A DNA stretch of 52,472 nucleotides from Thermoanaerobacterium butyriciformans (GTDB lineage Bacteria > Bacillota > Thermoanaerobacteria > Thermoanaerobacterales > Thermoanaerobacteraceae): positions 1 through 52,472 of the forward strand of contig NZ_JAGGLT010000022.1 of NCBI RefSeq assembly GCF_017874545.1, given 5' to 3'. Below are positions 10,017 to 19,983 of the stretch, piece by piece (positions within the stretch are counted from its first letter, which is position 1; every line of letters begins with the position of its first letter). A model generated the notes under the pieces. That model was not told the origin of the DNA. It saw only the letters and a list, made by a program, of their open reading frames with translations, and searched no databases. The position numbers and the translations under genes are program-made.

Positions 10017-10952
10017 TTGAACATTGTGTTTATGGGAACACCTGAATTTGCTGTTCCATCTCTTGAAAAGCTGATTGAGTTCGGCCATAATGTAATGCTG
10101 GTTATAACTCAACCTGACAAGCCAAGAGGTAGAGGCAAAAAAATATCTTATTCTCCTGTAAAAGAGTGTGCTATAAAAAACAATATAGACGTATTTCAGC
10201 CGCAAAAACTTAAGAATAATAAGGAAGTATTTGATAAGTTAAGGAAGTTGAATCCGGATTTGATTGTTGTGGCTGCATATGGTAAAATTCTGCCTGAAGA
10301 GATATTGCAAATACCAAGGTATGGTTGTATTAATGTACATGCATCTTTGCTTCCAAAGTACAGAGGCGCAGCACCAATAAATTGGGCGGTTATAAATGGT
10401 GAAAAGGAAACAGGAATAACAATCATGTATATGGAAAAAGGATTGGATACCGGCGATATTTTATTGCAAAAGTCTATCCCTATATTGGAAGAAGATAATT
10501 CTGAAACTGTTCATGACAAATTAGCTGTTCTGGGTGGAAATGCTTTGATTGAAGCGATTAATAAAATGGTAGATGGTGCATTAAAGCCTGTAAAGCAAGA
10601 TGATAGCAAGGCAACATATGCTCCAATATTGGAAAAATCTATAGGACTTATTGATTGGCAAAAGAGCGCAGTTGAGATAAAAAATCTTGTAAGAGGACTG
10701 AGACCCTGGCCTGTAGCATATACGTATTATAAAGGCAATATGTTAAAAATATGGGCAGCAGAAGTATATTCATATGAAGGTAAAGAAAAGCCTGGCACTG
10801 TAATTACTACAGGCAGTGCTTTAATAGTTAAATGTGGCAAAGATGCATTAAAAATATTAGAAATTCAATCAGAAGGTAAAAGAAGAATGACTGTGGAAGA
10901 ATTTTTGAGGGGCCATACAATTGCAAAAGGTGAACAGTTAGAGGGGATATAA
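10017..10952 (+). CDS. fmt: Methionyl-tRNA formyltransferase
   Basis: Fmt formylates Met-tRNA(fMet) from 10-formyltetrahydrofolate. This 311-aa protein begins NIVFMGTPEFAVPSLEKL and has the folate-binding segment NVHASLLPKYRGAAPINWA, with catalytic Asn and His, and LDTGDILLQ. The start is TTG 10017, one base after the def stop, with GGAGG at 10003-10007 inside def; an ATG 36 bp upstream would give an unlike N terminus. The C-terminal OB-like domain (about 205-311) is complete. Confidence 0.96.
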   Translation: MNIVFMGTPEFAVPSLEKLIEFGHNVMLVITQPDKPRGRGKKISYSPVKECAIKNNIDVFQPQKLKNNKEVFDKLRKLNPDLIVVAAYGKILPEEILQIPRYGCINVHASLLPKYRGAAPINWAVINGEKETGITIMYMEKGLDTGDILLQKSIPILEEDNSETVHDKLAVLGGNALIEAINKMVDGALKPVKQDDSKATYAPILEKSIGLIDWQKSAVEIKNLVRGLRPWPVAYTYYKGNMLKIWAAEVYSYEGKEKPGTVITTGSALIVKCGKDALKILEIQSEGKRRMTVEEFLRGHTIAKGEQLEGI

Positions 10953-10954
10953 TT

Positions 10955-11707
10955 TTGACAGGTAAAAAACGTATATTTTTAGGTGTCTTAAGTGTATTAA
11001 TAATTTTATTAATTGCCGGAGTTTTATTACTATTGTTCATATTAAAAAATAAAAGCTCTGAAATATACGATTTATTAATGGGCTCTTTAATTTTGCTTTT
11101 TTCTATAGTGGCTATTTTTTTGATTTTTTGTATTATTGGTTTTATCTACTTAGTTTATAGCAAAAGTAATAACCGTACATTAAATAAGATATTGTTAACT
11201 TTAATAGATGCTTCATATCCAGTGTTACAAATATTAGGTGGATTTTTAGGAATTGATAGAGAAAAATTTCAACAATCTTTTACAAATATAAATAATTTTT
11301 TGGTTAATTCTAGACATGAAAAATATTTGCCTGAGGAACTTTTAATATTGACGCCACATTGTTTACAATTTAATGAATGTAAATTTAAAGTGACAAATGA
11401 TATTGATAATTGCCGAAGGTGTGGAAAGTGTCAAGTTAGTGATTTGATAAAGTTAGAAGAAAAGTATGGTGTTAAAGTTGCAGTCGCAACAGGAGGTACA
11501 TTAGCAAGAAAAGTCGTGAAAGATATAAAGCCAAAAGCTATTATTGCCATTGCTTGCGAAAGAGATTTGACAAGTGGAATATTGGATGTAAAAAAAATAC
11601 CCGTTTATGGTATAATAAATACAAGACCTAATGGTCCATGTTTTAATACAAAGGTAAATATAAATGAGATTGAAAAAGCGATCATAAATTTCACGAATGG
11701 AGGATAG
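10955..11707 (+). CDS. DUF116 domain membrane protein
   Basis: This 250-aa protein has two N-terminal membrane segments (about 5-27 and 40-67) and then a cytosolic DUF116 domain with a cysteine cluster (CLQFNECKF...CRRCGKCQ, near residues 130-160) and a further Cys in IAIACERDL. The cluster resembles a metal or Fe-S site; that is an inference. The function of DUF116 is not established. It starts at TTG 10955 behind GAGGGG, 2 bp after fmt, and is followed 4 bp later by the YugP protease, an arrangement common in clostridia. Confidence 0.85.
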   Translation: MTGKKRIFLGVLSVLIILLIAGVLLLLFILKNKSSEIYDLLMGSLILLFSIVAIFLIFCIIGFIYLVYSKSNNRTLNKILLTLIDASYPVLQILGGFLGIDREKFQQSFTNINNFLVNSRHEKYLPEELLILTPHCLQFNECKFKVTNDIDNCRRCGKCQVSDLIKLEEKYGVKVAVATGGTLARKVVKDIKPKAIIAIACERDLTSGILDVKKIPVYGIINTRPNGPCFNTKVNINEIEKAIINFTNGG

Positions 11708-11711
11708 TATT

Positions 11712-12395
11712 ATGCTTTGGTATTATGATCCCACATATATATTGCTTATACCTGCAATTTTGCTTGCAATGTATGCACAATTTAAAGTTCAAAGCACGTT
11801 TAGTAAATACTCAAATGTCAGAAATAGATATGGTTATAGAGCATATGAAGTCGCTAGAAGATTGCTTAATGAAGCAGGGCTTTATGATGTAAGTATTGAA
11901 ATGATACCAGGAAGTTTAACTGATCATTATGATCCAAGAAGCAGGGTATTGAGGTTATCTCAGACAGTATATGGCAGTGATTCTATAGCAGCTATAGGTG
12001 TAGCAGCACACGAAACAGGACATGCAATACAGCATGCTAGTGGATATATTCCACTCAAATTAAGAAATGCCATTGTTCCAGTCGCTAATATTGGCACCAG
12101 CGTTTCTTGGCCGCTTTTGATAATGGGTTTTATATTTGGGCTTACACAGCTAATCGACATAGGCATTATATTATTTTCAGCAGTAGTTTTATTTCAGATA
12201 ATAACACTGCCTGTGGAGCTGAATGCAAGCAATAGAGCTATAAAGCTTCTTCAGTCTGGTGGACTTTTTATGAGGGATGAACTTTATCCAGCAAGGCAAG
12301 TGCTTAATGCAGCAGCATTAACTTATGTTGCTGCGGCATTTACCTCTATTATGAATCTCATCAGACTATTAATACTAAGGGATAGGAGAGACTGA
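11712..12395 (+). CDS. yugP: YugP-type neutral zinc metallopeptidase, membrane
   Basis: This 227-aa membrane protein carries the zinc motif HETGH (near residue 100), preceded by GVAA. Hydrophobic helices lie at about 5-20, 120-160 and 195-215. It matches the YugP/zinc-metallopeptidase family of Firmicutes, whose substrate is not established. ATG 11712 is chosen because GGAGG is 8 bp upstream; an ATG at 11697 would overlap the DUF116 gene. A strong terminator begins inside its last codons. Confidence 0.88.
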   Translation: MLWYYDPTYILLIPAILLAMYAQFKVQSTFSKYSNVRNRYGYRAYEVARRLLNEAGLYDVSIEMIPGSLTDHYDPRSRVLRLSQTVYGSDSIAAIGVAAHETGHAIQHASGYIPLKLRNAIVPVANIGTSVSWPLLIMGFIFGLTQLIDIGIILFSAVVLFQIITLPVELNASNRAIKLLQSGGLFMRDELYPARQVLNAAALTYVAAAFTSIMNLIRLLILRDRRD

Positions 12396-12415
12396 TTTTC
12401 TATCCCTTCTTTTTT
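12377..12415 (+). terminator. Terminator of the dapF-to-yugP run
   Basis: A 9-bp perfect stem, AAGGGATAG (12377-12385) with CTATCCCTT (12400-12408), is followed by CTTTTTT. The yugP stop codon lies in the loop. Confidence 0.85.
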
Positions 12416-12473
12416 AGACATTTTATTTTTATAAAAGTTATTTGAGTATTTTAAATAAATACAGAGGTGTATT

Positions 12474-13817
12474 ATGAATCAGCGAGATATTGCTTTTAAA
12501 ATTTTATACGATGTATTGGCAAAAAAAGGTTATTTAAATATTGTGCTTAATAAATATTTAAATAATAATGAAATAGAAGACGTAGACAAAAGTTTTATTA
12601 AAGAGATAGTTTTTGGGACGATAGAAAGAAAGTATACGCTAGATCGTATTATCGATCATTACTCAACGAAAGGTATTAAAAAAATTGACGATAAGGTTCT
12701 TATAATACTTGAAATGGGTTTATTTCAGCTAATGTATATGGACAAGGTTCCCGATTATGCAGCTATAAATGAATCAGTTAATCTTGCAAAGAAGTATATA
12801 GGAAAGTATGCTTCTAAGTTTGTCAATGCAGTATTGCGAAGTTATTTACGCAATACCAAGCAGATTAAGTTTTCACAACCTGATGAAAACTTAATTGAAT
12901 ATTTGTCTTTTAAATATTCATTTCCTGAATGGATTGTTAAAAGACTGTTAAATAATTACGATAGAGATGCTACAGAGAGTATATTAGAATCGCTTAACGG
13001 CAGACCTGAAATATCAATCAGGATTAATACTTTAAAGATTGATGGAAAAAATTTTGAAAAAAAATTAAAGGATAGGGGACTTAACTATAAAAAAGGATTG
13101 TACAATGATGATGCCTACTATATAGGCTTAAAAAATATTACCAATGATGAAATGTATAATGAGGGATTAATTCTGGTTCAAGATGAAGGAGCCATGATTA
13201 TTTCAAAGGTTTTATCTCCGAAGCCTGACGACATGGTAATGGATGTTTGCAGTGCGCCTGGAGGGAAAACTACTCATCTGTCTCAATTAATGAATAACAA
13301 AGGTAAAATAGTAGCGTTTGACATATATGAACATAAAATAGACTTAATAAAAAGAAATTGCAGGAGATTAGGCATAGATAATGTAGATGCACTTGCATTT
13401 GATTCAACTAATGTAAATAGTGAATATATAGATAAAGCTGATAAAGTTCTTGTTGATGTTCCATGCAGCGGAATAGGGATCATAAGAAAAAAACCGGATA
13501 TAAAATTGAAAAATTATACAGAGAAAGATTTTGAAGAACTAAATAACATACAGTATCGCATACTTTCTTCCAGCTCTAAATATGTAAAAAGGGGTGGGTA
13601 TATTTTATACAGCACTTGCACAATAGGCAGAGAAGAAAATATGAATGTAGTTGATAAGTTTTTAAATGAAAATAAAGAGTTTAAGATTTCTGATATAAGG
13701 CCTTTTTTGCCAGAGAAATTAATATCTTATGTAGATGATAGAGGATGTATACAATTGCTACCAAATATAAACAATACAGACGGTTTTTTTATATGCAAAA
13801 TGCAGAGAAATAACTAA
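12474..13817 (+). CDS. rsmB: 16S rRNA m5C967 methyltransferase RsmB
   Basis: RsmB methylates C967 of 16S rRNA with S-adenosylmethionine. The 447-aa protein has an N-terminal NusB-like RNA-binding domain (1-~140) and a C-terminal Rossmann methyltransferase. The SAM loop is DVCSAPGGKTTHL; the two catalytic cysteines are in VDVPCSG and YSTCTI. The ATG start has AGAGGTG upstream. It opens a series with rlmN, both modifying rRNA, but rlmN also has its own promoter. Confidence 0.96.
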   Translation: MNQRDIAFKILYDVLAKKGYLNIVLNKYLNNNEIEDVDKSFIKEIVFGTIERKYTLDRIIDHYSTKGIKKIDDKVLIILEMGLFQLMYMDKVPDYAAINESVNLAKKYIGKYASKFVNAVLRSYLRNTKQIKFSQPDENLIEYLSFKYSFPEWIVKRLLNNYDRDATESILESLNGRPEISIRINTLKIDGKNFEKKLKDRGLNYKKGLYNDDAYYIGLKNITNDEMYNEGLILVQDEGAMIISKVLSPKPDDMVMDVCSAPGGKTTHLSQLMNNKGKIVAFDIYEHKIDLIKRNCRRLGIDNVDALAFDSTNVNSEYIDKADKVLVDVPCSGIGIIRKKPDIKLKNYTEKDFEELNNIQYRILSSSSKYVKRGGYILYSTCTIGREENMNVVDKFLNENKEFKISDIRPFLPEKLISYVDDRGCIQLLPNINNTDGFFICKMQRNN

Positions 13818-13824
13818 TTTTTTA

Positions 13825-13833
13825 TGATATAAT
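13825..13833 (+). promoter_or_regulatory. Extended -10 promoter before rlmN
   Basis: TGA-TATAAT (13825-13833) is a perfect extended -10 lying 30 bp before the rlmN start. No good -35 is seen. It could give the rlmN-to-thiN series its own transcript. Confidence 0.55.
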
Positions 13834-13862
13834 ATCTGTAAGAAAATTTGGAGGCGTTTTAA

Positions 13863-14894
13863 TTGGTCGATTTAAAAAATATGACTATTGATGAACTAGA
13901 AAAATTTTTTATCGATATTGGAGAAACAAAGTACAGAGCAAAGCAAGTTTTTCAATGGATCTATAGAGGAGTAACAAATTTCGACGACATGACAGATTTA
14001 AAAAAAGAGTTGAGACAAAAATTAAAAAATATAGCATATATATCTAGCTTAAAAATTGCTCGGAAATTGGTTTCAGATGTAGACGAGACAGCAAAATATC
14101 TTTTTTTACTTGAGGATGAAAATATAGTTGAAGGCGTGGCTATAAAGTATAGTTTTGGCAATACTTCTTGTATATCTACTCAGGTAGGATGCAATATGAA
14201 ATGCTCATTTTGCGCATCAGGAATTGAAGGAAAAGCTAGAAATTTAAATGCTTCTGAAATGGTAGATGAAGTTCTTATAATGAATAATGATTATGGTAAA
14301 ATATCAAATATAGTATTGATGGGCAGTGGAGAGCCCTTTGACAATTATGATGAGGTTATGAAATTTATAAAAATTGTCAATAATCCTTTTGGTATGAGCA
14401 TAGGCATAAGGCATATTACTATTTCTACATGTGGGATTGTTCCGAAAATTTATGATTTTGCAAATGAAGGTTTAGGTGTTAATTTGTCTATATCATTACA
14501 TGCACCTACGGATGATTTAAGGACACAGTTGATGCCGATAAACAAGGTATATCCCATAAAAGATTTAATAAAAGCATGTAAATATTATATTGATAAGACT
14601 CATAGAAGAGTGACTTTTGAATATTCGCTAATAAAAGATGTAAATGATAGCTATGAGATGAGCGTAAAATTATCAAAGCTCTTAAAGGGTCTTCTGTGCC
14701 ATGTTAATTTGATACCAATTAATTATGTAGGTGAAATTGGATATAAGAAAGCTGACAATGGGAAAATAATGGCTTTCAAAAATACTCTTGAAGAAAATGG
14801 CATTACGTGTACAGTTAGGCGTGAGCTCGGTAGTGATATTGACGCTGCTTGTGGGCAATTGAGAAGGAAATATTTAGCTGGAAGGGTGAAATAA
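13863..14894 (+). CDS. rlmN: 23S rRNA A2503 / tRNA A37 methyltransferase RlmN
   Basis: RlmN is a radical SAM enzyme that puts a C2 methyl group on A2503 of 23S rRNA and A37 of some tRNAs. The Fe-S motif is CNMKCSFC (CxxxCxxC), the catalytic Cys pair is completed by AACGQL near the C terminus, and the GSGEPFDN segment is conserved. The length of 343 aa is typical. The start is TTG 13863, 8 bp after GGAGG. The stop is followed 5 bp later by prpC. Confidence 0.97.
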   Translation: MVDLKNMTIDELEKFFIDIGETKYRAKQVFQWIYRGVTNFDDMTDLKKELRQKLKNIAYISSLKIARKLVSDVDETAKYLFLLEDENIVEGVAIKYSFGNTSCISTQVGCNMKCSFCASGIEGKARNLNASEMVDEVLIMNNDYGKISNIVLMGSGEPFDNYDEVMKFIKIVNNPFGMSIGIRHITISTCGIVPKIYDFANEGLGVNLSISLHAPTDDLRTQLMPINKVYPIKDLIKACKYYIDKTHRRVTFEYSLIKDVNDSYEMSVKLSKLLKGLLCHVNLIPINYVGEIGYKKADNGKIMAFKNTLEENGITCTVRRELGSDIDAACGQLRRKYLAGRVK

Positions 14895-14899
14895 TACAA

Positions 14900-15634
14900 A
14901 TGTTAGTATATGCTTTGACAGATACAGGCAATGTTAGAGAAAATAATGAAGATTCGTATTATATTTCTGATAATAAAAATCTAAATCTTTTTATAGTTGC
15001 TGACGGCATGGGTGGATGCAACGGTGGAGAGGTTGCAAGCAAATATGCGGTAGAGACAGTAACTAAGTATTTTTTTGACAATTATGATAATTGTAACAAA
15101 GATGACGAATCAATAAAAAAATTTATAAAAGATGCAATAACAACAGCAAATTCTTTTGTTTTTAACAAGTCGTTTTCTGATATAGATTTAACTGGAATGG
15201 GTACAACATTAACTTTACTTTTAATAGAAAATAATAACTACTTTGTCGGTCATATTGGGGATAGTAGAGCATACCTCATTAGAGATGGTAGTCTCATTCA
15301 AATCACAGAAGATCACTCATATGTGGAAGAACTAGTAAAATTAGGTAGGATAACGCAGGAAGAAGCAAGAATTCATCCGCAAAAAAATATAATAACTAGG
15401 GCATTGGGTATTGATGAGGATATAGAAGTTGATATATTTACTGGTAAGGTTTTAAAAAATGATGTTTATTTGTTGTGCACAGACGGATTGACCAACATGC
15501 TTACAGATGATTTGATTCTTAAAGAATTTAAAAACTCTGAAAACATAAACGAAGCATGTGATAATTTAATAAATCTTGCTAAACAAAATGGTGGCTATGA
15601 TAACATTACAATTGTGGCGGTAAAGGAGGTGTGA
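14900..15634 (+). CDS. prpC: PP2C-family serine/threonine phosphatase (PrpC/Stp)
   Basis: This 244-aa phosphatase contains all the metal-binding motifs of the family: [39 protein letters not shown] and GGYDNIT. It is the partner that reverses phosphorylation by the kinase encoded 4 bp downstream. ATG 14900 is used because GAAGGGTGA lies 10 bp upstream and the N terminus [18 protein letters not shown] fits the family; an upstream in-frame ATG is within rlmN. Confidence 0.95.
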   Translation: MLVYALTDTGNVRENNEDSYYISDNKNLNLFIVADGMGGCNGGEVASKYAVETVTKYFFDNYDNCNKDDESIKKFIKDAITTANSFVFNKSFSDIDLTGMGTTLTLLLIENNNYFVGHIGDSRAYLIRDGSLIQITEDHSYVEELVKLGRITQEEARIHPQKNIITRALGIDEDIEVDIFTGKVLKNDVYLLCTDGLTNMLTDDLILKEFKNSENINEACDNLINLAKQNGGYDNITIVAVKEV

Positions 15635-15638
15635 CAAT

Positions 15639-17540
15639 ATGATAGGTAGAATGCTTGGCAACAGGTATGAGATATTAGAAAAAATTGGTGAAGGTGGTAT
15701 GGCAAAGGTTTATAAAGCTAAATGCCATCTTTTAAACAGAATAGTTGCCATAAAAATATTGCGCTCTGAATTTGTAGCAGATGAAGAATTTGTGAGAAGA
15801 TTTAAAAGAGAATCGCAAGCAGCAGCCAGCCTTTCTCATCCTAATATAGTAAGTATATATGATGTAGGTCAAGAGGGAGATATTTATTATATTGTAATGG
15901 AGTATGTAAATGGTAAAACATTAAAACAATTGATAAGAGAGGCTAATGGACCTTTGCCTATACCGAAAGCTCTCGACATAACAAGGCAAGTTTGCGGCGC
16001 ATTGGAACATGCTCATAAAAATCATATTGTCCACAGGGATATAAAGCCACAGAATATACTAGTAACAGATGATAATATTGTGAAGGTTACCGATTTTGGA
16101 ATAGCTAGGGCTGCAAATGGTTCAACAATAACGTATGGTGGCGGAGATGTGCTCGGTACTGCCTATTATTTTTCGCCTGAACAAGCGAAAGGTTCTATGA
16201 TAGATGAAAAAACTGATATATATTCTCTAGGAATTGTTATGTATGAGATGCTTACAGGTAAAGTTCCTTTCGAAGGTGAAAGCCCAATTTCAGTTGCATT
16301 AAAGCATATACAGGAAAATATTGTTCCACCATCTAAAATAAATCCAAAAGTACCGTACAAGCTGGATAAAATAGTATTAAAGGCAACAGAAAAAGATATA
16401 AATTTTAGATATAAAAGCGCAACCGAACTATTAAATGATATTGAGACATATATAAATAATCCAGATAAATTGATTATAACAGATGAAAATGATAATAATG
16501 TAACGCGGGTTATGAAATCTGAAGAAATAAATGAGAAGCTATCAGGAACGAAGACTCTTGAAAACAAGAAAAAGAGTGGCAAAATTTTTAGAAATATAGG
16601 AATTGCATTGCTGATTCTGGCATTAATGGCATCACTGTCATATGGGACCATGTATTTTTTAAATAACATGGCAATAGCAGATGAAGTAACTGTTCCTAAT
16701 ATAAAAGGGCAAACTCTTGATAAGGCAACAAGCATTCTAGAAAGCAATAATTTAAAATTGAACATAACAGATAGCCAGTATAGCGATGCACCAATTAATA
16801 CAATTTTATCACAGAATCCGCCAGCTGGGGAGAAGGTAAAGAAAGGAAGCACAGTAAATGTAGTGGTTAGTAAAGGCAAACAGACATCAGTCGTGCCAAA
16901 TGTTATAGGCAGTGAATATAGGGATGCACAATTAAAAATTAAAAATAGCGGTTTAAATGCTAACTTGATTTGGGATTATAATGACAACTATCCAAATGGT
17001 TATGTGTATGACCAAAACCCAAGACAAGGTGTTCAAGTTGAAAACAATACTGTTGTTGATATTTACGTAAGCAAAGGCCCAGAAATGGTGACAGTACCTA
17101 ATGTTGTAAATATGTCACTTGACGATGCAACAAAAGCACTGGAAAATGTTGGCCTTAAAGTTGGCAATGTAACATCACAGCCTAGTGATAGTGTGCCTGA
17201 CAATTTTGTAATAGATCAGAGTATTCCCCAAGGCACCAGTATACAAAAAGGCAAATCTGTAGATTTAATTGTAAGTCAATCAACTCAGCAGCAACAGCAG
17301 CAATCACAATTACCATCTGATTACAAAACAAAAGAAATTTCAATAGATTTGCCTAGCCAAGAAGGACCTATGAAAGTTGATGTTTATGTGATACAAGATG
17401 GCAATAAAACATTACAATATTCTAATACATTCACTTCTGCTGATAGTCCAATAACAGTTCCTGTTAGTGGCAAAGGAAATGTTATTATAGAAGTTGATAT
17501 AAATGGCAGTATATATAAGACAATGGGGGCGAAATTTTAG
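15639..17540 (+). CDS. prkC: PASTA-domain membrane serine/threonine kinase (PrkC/Stk)
   Basis: This 633-aa kinase has a cytosolic catalytic domain (1-~270) with GEGGMAKVY, the catalytic loop [15 protein letters not shown] and the activation loop. A basic juxtamembrane stretch is followed by one membrane helix (about 312-335) and three outside PASTA repeats starting near 346, 416 and 482, then a Gln-rich linker and a C-terminal beta-rich domain (about 565-633). PASTA domains bind peptidoglycan fragments; in Bacillus this kinase triggers germination in response to muropeptides. The next gene, rsgA, is a known PrkC target in Bacillus. The start has AGGAGGTG. Confidence 0.96.
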   Translation: MIGRMLGNRYEILEKIGEGGMAKVYKAKCHLLNRIVAIKILRSEFVADEEFVRRFKRESQAAASLSHPNIVSIYDVGQEGDIYYIVMEYVNGKTLKQLIREANGPLPIPKALDITRQVCGALEHAHKNHIVHRDIKPQNILVTDDNIVKVTDFGIARAANGSTITYGGGDVLGTAYYFSPEQAKGSMIDEKTDIYSLGIVMYEMLTGKVPFEGESPISVALKHIQENIVPPSKINPKVPYKLDKIVLKATEKDINFRYKSATELLNDIETYINNPDKLIITDENDNNVTRVMKSEEINEKLSGTKTLENKKKSGKIFRNIGIALLILALMASLSYGTMYFLNNMAIADEVTVPNIKGQTLDKATSILESNNLKLNITDSQYSDAPINTILSQNPPAGEKVKKGSTVNVVVSKGKQTSVVPNVIGSEYRDAQLKIKNSGLNANLIWDYNDNYPNGYVYDQNPRQGVQVENNTVVDIYVSKGPEMVTVPNVVNMSLDDATKALENVGLKVGNVTSQPSDSVPDNFVIDQSIPQGTSIQKGKSVDLIVSQSTQQQQQQSQLPSDYKTKEISIDLPSQEGPMKVDVYVIQDGNKTLQYSNTFTSADSPITVPVSGKGNVIIEVDINGSIYKTMGAKF

Positions 17541-18415
17541 TGAGGTTAACTGGCAGAATCATAAGAGGCATTGGAGGTTTTTATTATGTATATACCGAGC
17601 ATGGCATTATAGAATGCCGTGCTCGTGGTAAATTCAGAATATCAAATATCGTACCAATAGTAGGGGATAATGTTGATATTGATACAGAAAATTTAAAAGA
17701 TGGTTTCATAATAAATATACATAACAGAAAAAATGAATTAGTAAGACCGCCAGTATCTAATGTTGATCAAGCAATAATAACTTTTTCTATTGTAAATCCT
17801 GCTTTAAATAGACTACAGCTTGATAAAATGATTATATTAACTGAACTAAATGAGATACACCCTGTAATATGTATAAATAAAATTGATTTAGTGGCTGAAG
17901 ATGTTTTTCTACCATTGTATAATTTATATAAAAATTTAGGCTATGACGTTATTGCTACTTCAAAGTTTGACAATATTGGTATTGATAAGTTAAAGGCAAT
18001 GTTGATTGGAAAAACTTCGTTTTTTACAGGGCCATCAGGCGTAGGAAAATCATCGTTAATAAATTGTATACATGGAACTAATAAGCAGGAAATTGGAGAT
18101 TTAAGCGAAAAGCTGCTAAGAGGGAAACACACTACAAGAAGTGTAGAGCTTATTCCTTTCGAAAGCGGCTATGTATTAGATACGCCTGGTTTCACTTCAT
18201 TAAATTTAGATTTAGATGAAGCTGAACTTAAATATTATTTTAGAGATTTTAAAGAATATGAAACAAATTGCAGATTTAAATCGTGCTTGCACATAAATGA
18301 ACCTGATTGTGGCGTAAAAATTGCCGTAAGTAATGGGTTAATAGATAAAATAAGATATTCTAATTATTTAAATTTATATAATGAGTTAAAGTCTAATAAA
18401 AGGAGGAGATATTGA
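17540..18415 (+). CDS. rsgA: Small-subunit ribosome GTPase RsgA
   Basis: RsgA is a circularly permuted GTPase that checks late 30S assembly. The order OB-fold, G4 (CINKIDL), G1 (GPSGVGKSS), G3 (DTPG) and a C-terminal zinc knuckle (CRFKSCLHINEPDC) is visible in the 291 aa. GTG 17540 overlaps the last base of the prkC stop, so translation is coupled. GGGGGCGAA upstream serves as the ribosome binding site. Confidence 0.96.
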   Translation: MRLTGRIIRGIGGFYYVYTEHGIIECRARGKFRISNIVPIVGDNVDIDTENLKDGFIINIHNRKNELVRPPVSNVDQAIITFSIVNPALNRLQLDKMIILTELNEIHPVICINKIDLVAEDVFLPLYNLYKNLGYDVIATSKFDNIGIDKLKAMLIGKTSFFTGPSGVGKSSLINCIHGTNKQEIGDLSEKLLRGKHTTRSVELIPFESGYVLDTPGFTSLNLDLDEAELKYYFRDFKEYETNCRFKSCLHINEPDCGVKIAVSNGLIDKIRYSNYLNLYNELKSNKRRRY

Positions 18416-18417
18416 GA

Positions 18418-19071
18418 ATGGAAATTTCTCCATCTATATTATCTGCAGACTTTGGGAATTTACTATCTGATATAAAAAAAGCTGAAAAAGAAAAACCTGA
18501 ATTTTTACATATAGATGTAATGGATGGACATTTTGTTCCAAATATTACAATTGGCCCGTTGGTATTAAAGGCTTTGAAAGGTAAGACTGATATTCCCTTT
18601 GATGTACATTTAATGATAGAAGATCCTGATAAATACATAAAAGAATTTGCCGAAGCAGGGGCAAAAAATATCACGGTTCATCAGGAAGCATGTTTACATT
18701 TAGATAGAACGTTGCAGTTTATTAAATCTATGGGTATTATGGCTAGTGTTGCATTAAATCCAGCAACACCGTTAGAAACATTGAAATATGTACTGCCATC
18801 GGTTGATATGGTTCTGATAATGACTGTAAATCCTGGGTTTGGGGGACAGGTATTTATAGATGAAATGTATGAAAAAATACGTGAACTAGCATATATTAGA
18901 AAAAGCAGAGGATTGAATTTCAAGATAGAGGTTGACGGTGGGATTAATGTAGAAAACATCAATGATGTAGTTTTTGCTGGAGCTGATGTGATAGTGGCAG
19001 GATCCTCAATATTTGGTAGTGGCGACCCAAGAGAAAATATAAAAAAACTCAGAGGTGCAGTAAAAAGATGA
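18418..19071 (+). CDS. rpe: Ribulose-phosphate 3-epimerase
   Basis: Rpe interconverts ribulose-5-phosphate and xylulose-5-phosphate in the pentose phosphate pathway, important in a sugar fermenter. The 217-aa TIM barrel shows SPSILSADF, HIDVMDGHFVPN, HLMIEDP, TVNPGFGGQ and EVDGGIN, with the metal-binding His and Asp residues. ATG 18418 gives the usual N terminus; a TTG two codons earlier is nearer to the GGAGG and could be used instead. It starts 2 bp after rsgA and overlaps thiN by 4 bp. Confidence 0.96.
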   Translation: MEISPSILSADFGNLLSDIKKAEKEKPEFLHIDVMDGHFVPNITIGPLVLKALKGKTDIPFDVHLMIEDPDKYIKEFAEAGAKNITVHQEACLHLDRTLQFIKSMGIMASVALNPATPLETLKYVLPSVDMVLIMTVNPGFGGQVFIDEMYEKIRELAYIRKSRGLNFKIEVDGGINVENINDVVFAGADVIVAGSSIFGSGDPRENIKKLRGAVKR

Positions 19072-19703
19072 AAACATGCATTATTTCAAACGGTGAGTTT
19101 AACGACTCTGATTATATAAGGAAATTAATTAATAATTGCGATTATGTAATTTGCGCTGACGGTGGTGCAAATATTGCATATAAATTAGGAATAGTCCCCA
19201 ATCTAATTATAGGAGATCTTGATTCGGCCGATAAACAAATTATTGACTATTATAAAAAAGATGGCGTTCAAGTAGATAAATATCCAACAGAGAAAGATGA
19301 AACAGATACTCAGTTAGCGACGCTTAAAGCTATAGAACTTGGAACCGATGAAATCATATATATAGCATCAATAGGAAGCAGATTTGATCATTCTATAGCA
19401 AATCTGTCACTTCTATTGTACCTACTAAAAAGAAATATAAAGGGAATAATAGCAAGCGAAAAAAATGAAATTCATCTTGTAGATAGGTCTTTAGAATTAG
19501 AAGGCAAGATAGGTGACATTGTTTCATTAATTCCATATAGTACAGATGTAAAGGGAATATACACTGATGGATTATATTATTCTTTATCAGGGCAGGATAT
19601 GTCATTGGATATGCCTTATGGTATAAGCAATGTTTTTATAAATAATAAGATTAAGATTAAAATTGACAGTGGATTATTATTAGTAATAAAATCTAAAGAT
19701 TAG
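19068..19703 (+). CDS. thiN: Thiamine pyrophosphokinase
   Basis: ThiN makes thiamine diphosphate from thiamine and ATP. The 211-aa protein has the catalytic region CADGGANIAYKLGI and IGDLDSAD, then KYPTEKDETDTQLA and a C-terminal beta sandwich. The ATGA overlap with the rpe stop implies coupled translation. No thiamine riboswitch is seen upstream, as expected for a gene inside an operon. The gene ends in front of a hairpin that also holds the next ribosome binding site. Confidence 0.94.
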   Translation: MKTCIISNGEFNDSDYIRKLINNCDYVICADGGANIAYKLGIVPNLIIGDLDSADKQIIDYYKKDGVQVDKYPTEKDETDTQLATLKAIELGTDEIIYIASIGSRFDHSIANLSLLLYLLKRNIKGIIASEKNEIHLVDRSLELEGKIGDIVSLIPYSTDVKGIYTDGLYYSLSGQDMSLDMPYGISNVFINNKIKIKIDSGLLLVIKSKD

Positions 19704-19710
19704 CACATTA

Positions 19711-19755
19711 CCCCTTCTTTACGAATAAACTATTATTGTGTAAGGAGGGGTTTTT
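19711..19755 (+). terminator. Terminator of the rlmN-thiN run; contains next gene's RBS
   Basis: CCCCTTCTTTAC (19711-19722) pairs imperfectly with GTAAGGAGGGG (19740-19750), with about 9 bp continuous including one G-T pair, followed by TTTTT. The right arm is also the Shine-Dalgarno sequence of the 61-aa gene at 19756. Confidence 0.65.
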
Positions 19756-19941
19756 ATGTGGAATAGAATGTATAGAAAAATAAGGAATTTGAATAAAAAG
19801 ATGAATTATTCTATAGGGTATATAATTATGGCTTTAGGAATTTTTATTCTTGTAATATACATACCTAGCTGGCTATGGATGGTACTACTAGGTCTATCTG
19901 TCATAATGATCGGATATTATATTAATGCATATTTCAAATAG
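19756..19941 (+). CDS. Small membrane protein, two helices, unknown function
   Basis: This 61-aa protein has a basic N terminus (about 1-17), then two hydrophobic helices (about 19-38 and 40-58) with short Pro-Ser-Trp turn. It would sit in the membrane as a hairpin. I do not recognise a named family. A very strong ribosome binding site (AAGGAGGGG) supports expression, though this lies in the arm of the preceding terminator. It is between thiN and spoVM, so a sporulation or envelope role is possible but not shown. Confidence 0.65.
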   Translation: MWNRMYRKIRNLNKKMNYSIGYIIMALGIFILVIYIPSWLWMVLLGLSVIMIGYYINAYFK

Positions 19942-19983
19942 TAAATAAATAGTTTAGAATAGAAATGATAAAGGGGGATAAAT

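Noticed and set aside
16166-16879. Long open frame on the minus strand opposite prkC
   Set aside because: It lies wholly within prkC, has no ribosome binding site and shows no known domain; it mirrors the codon use of the real gene.
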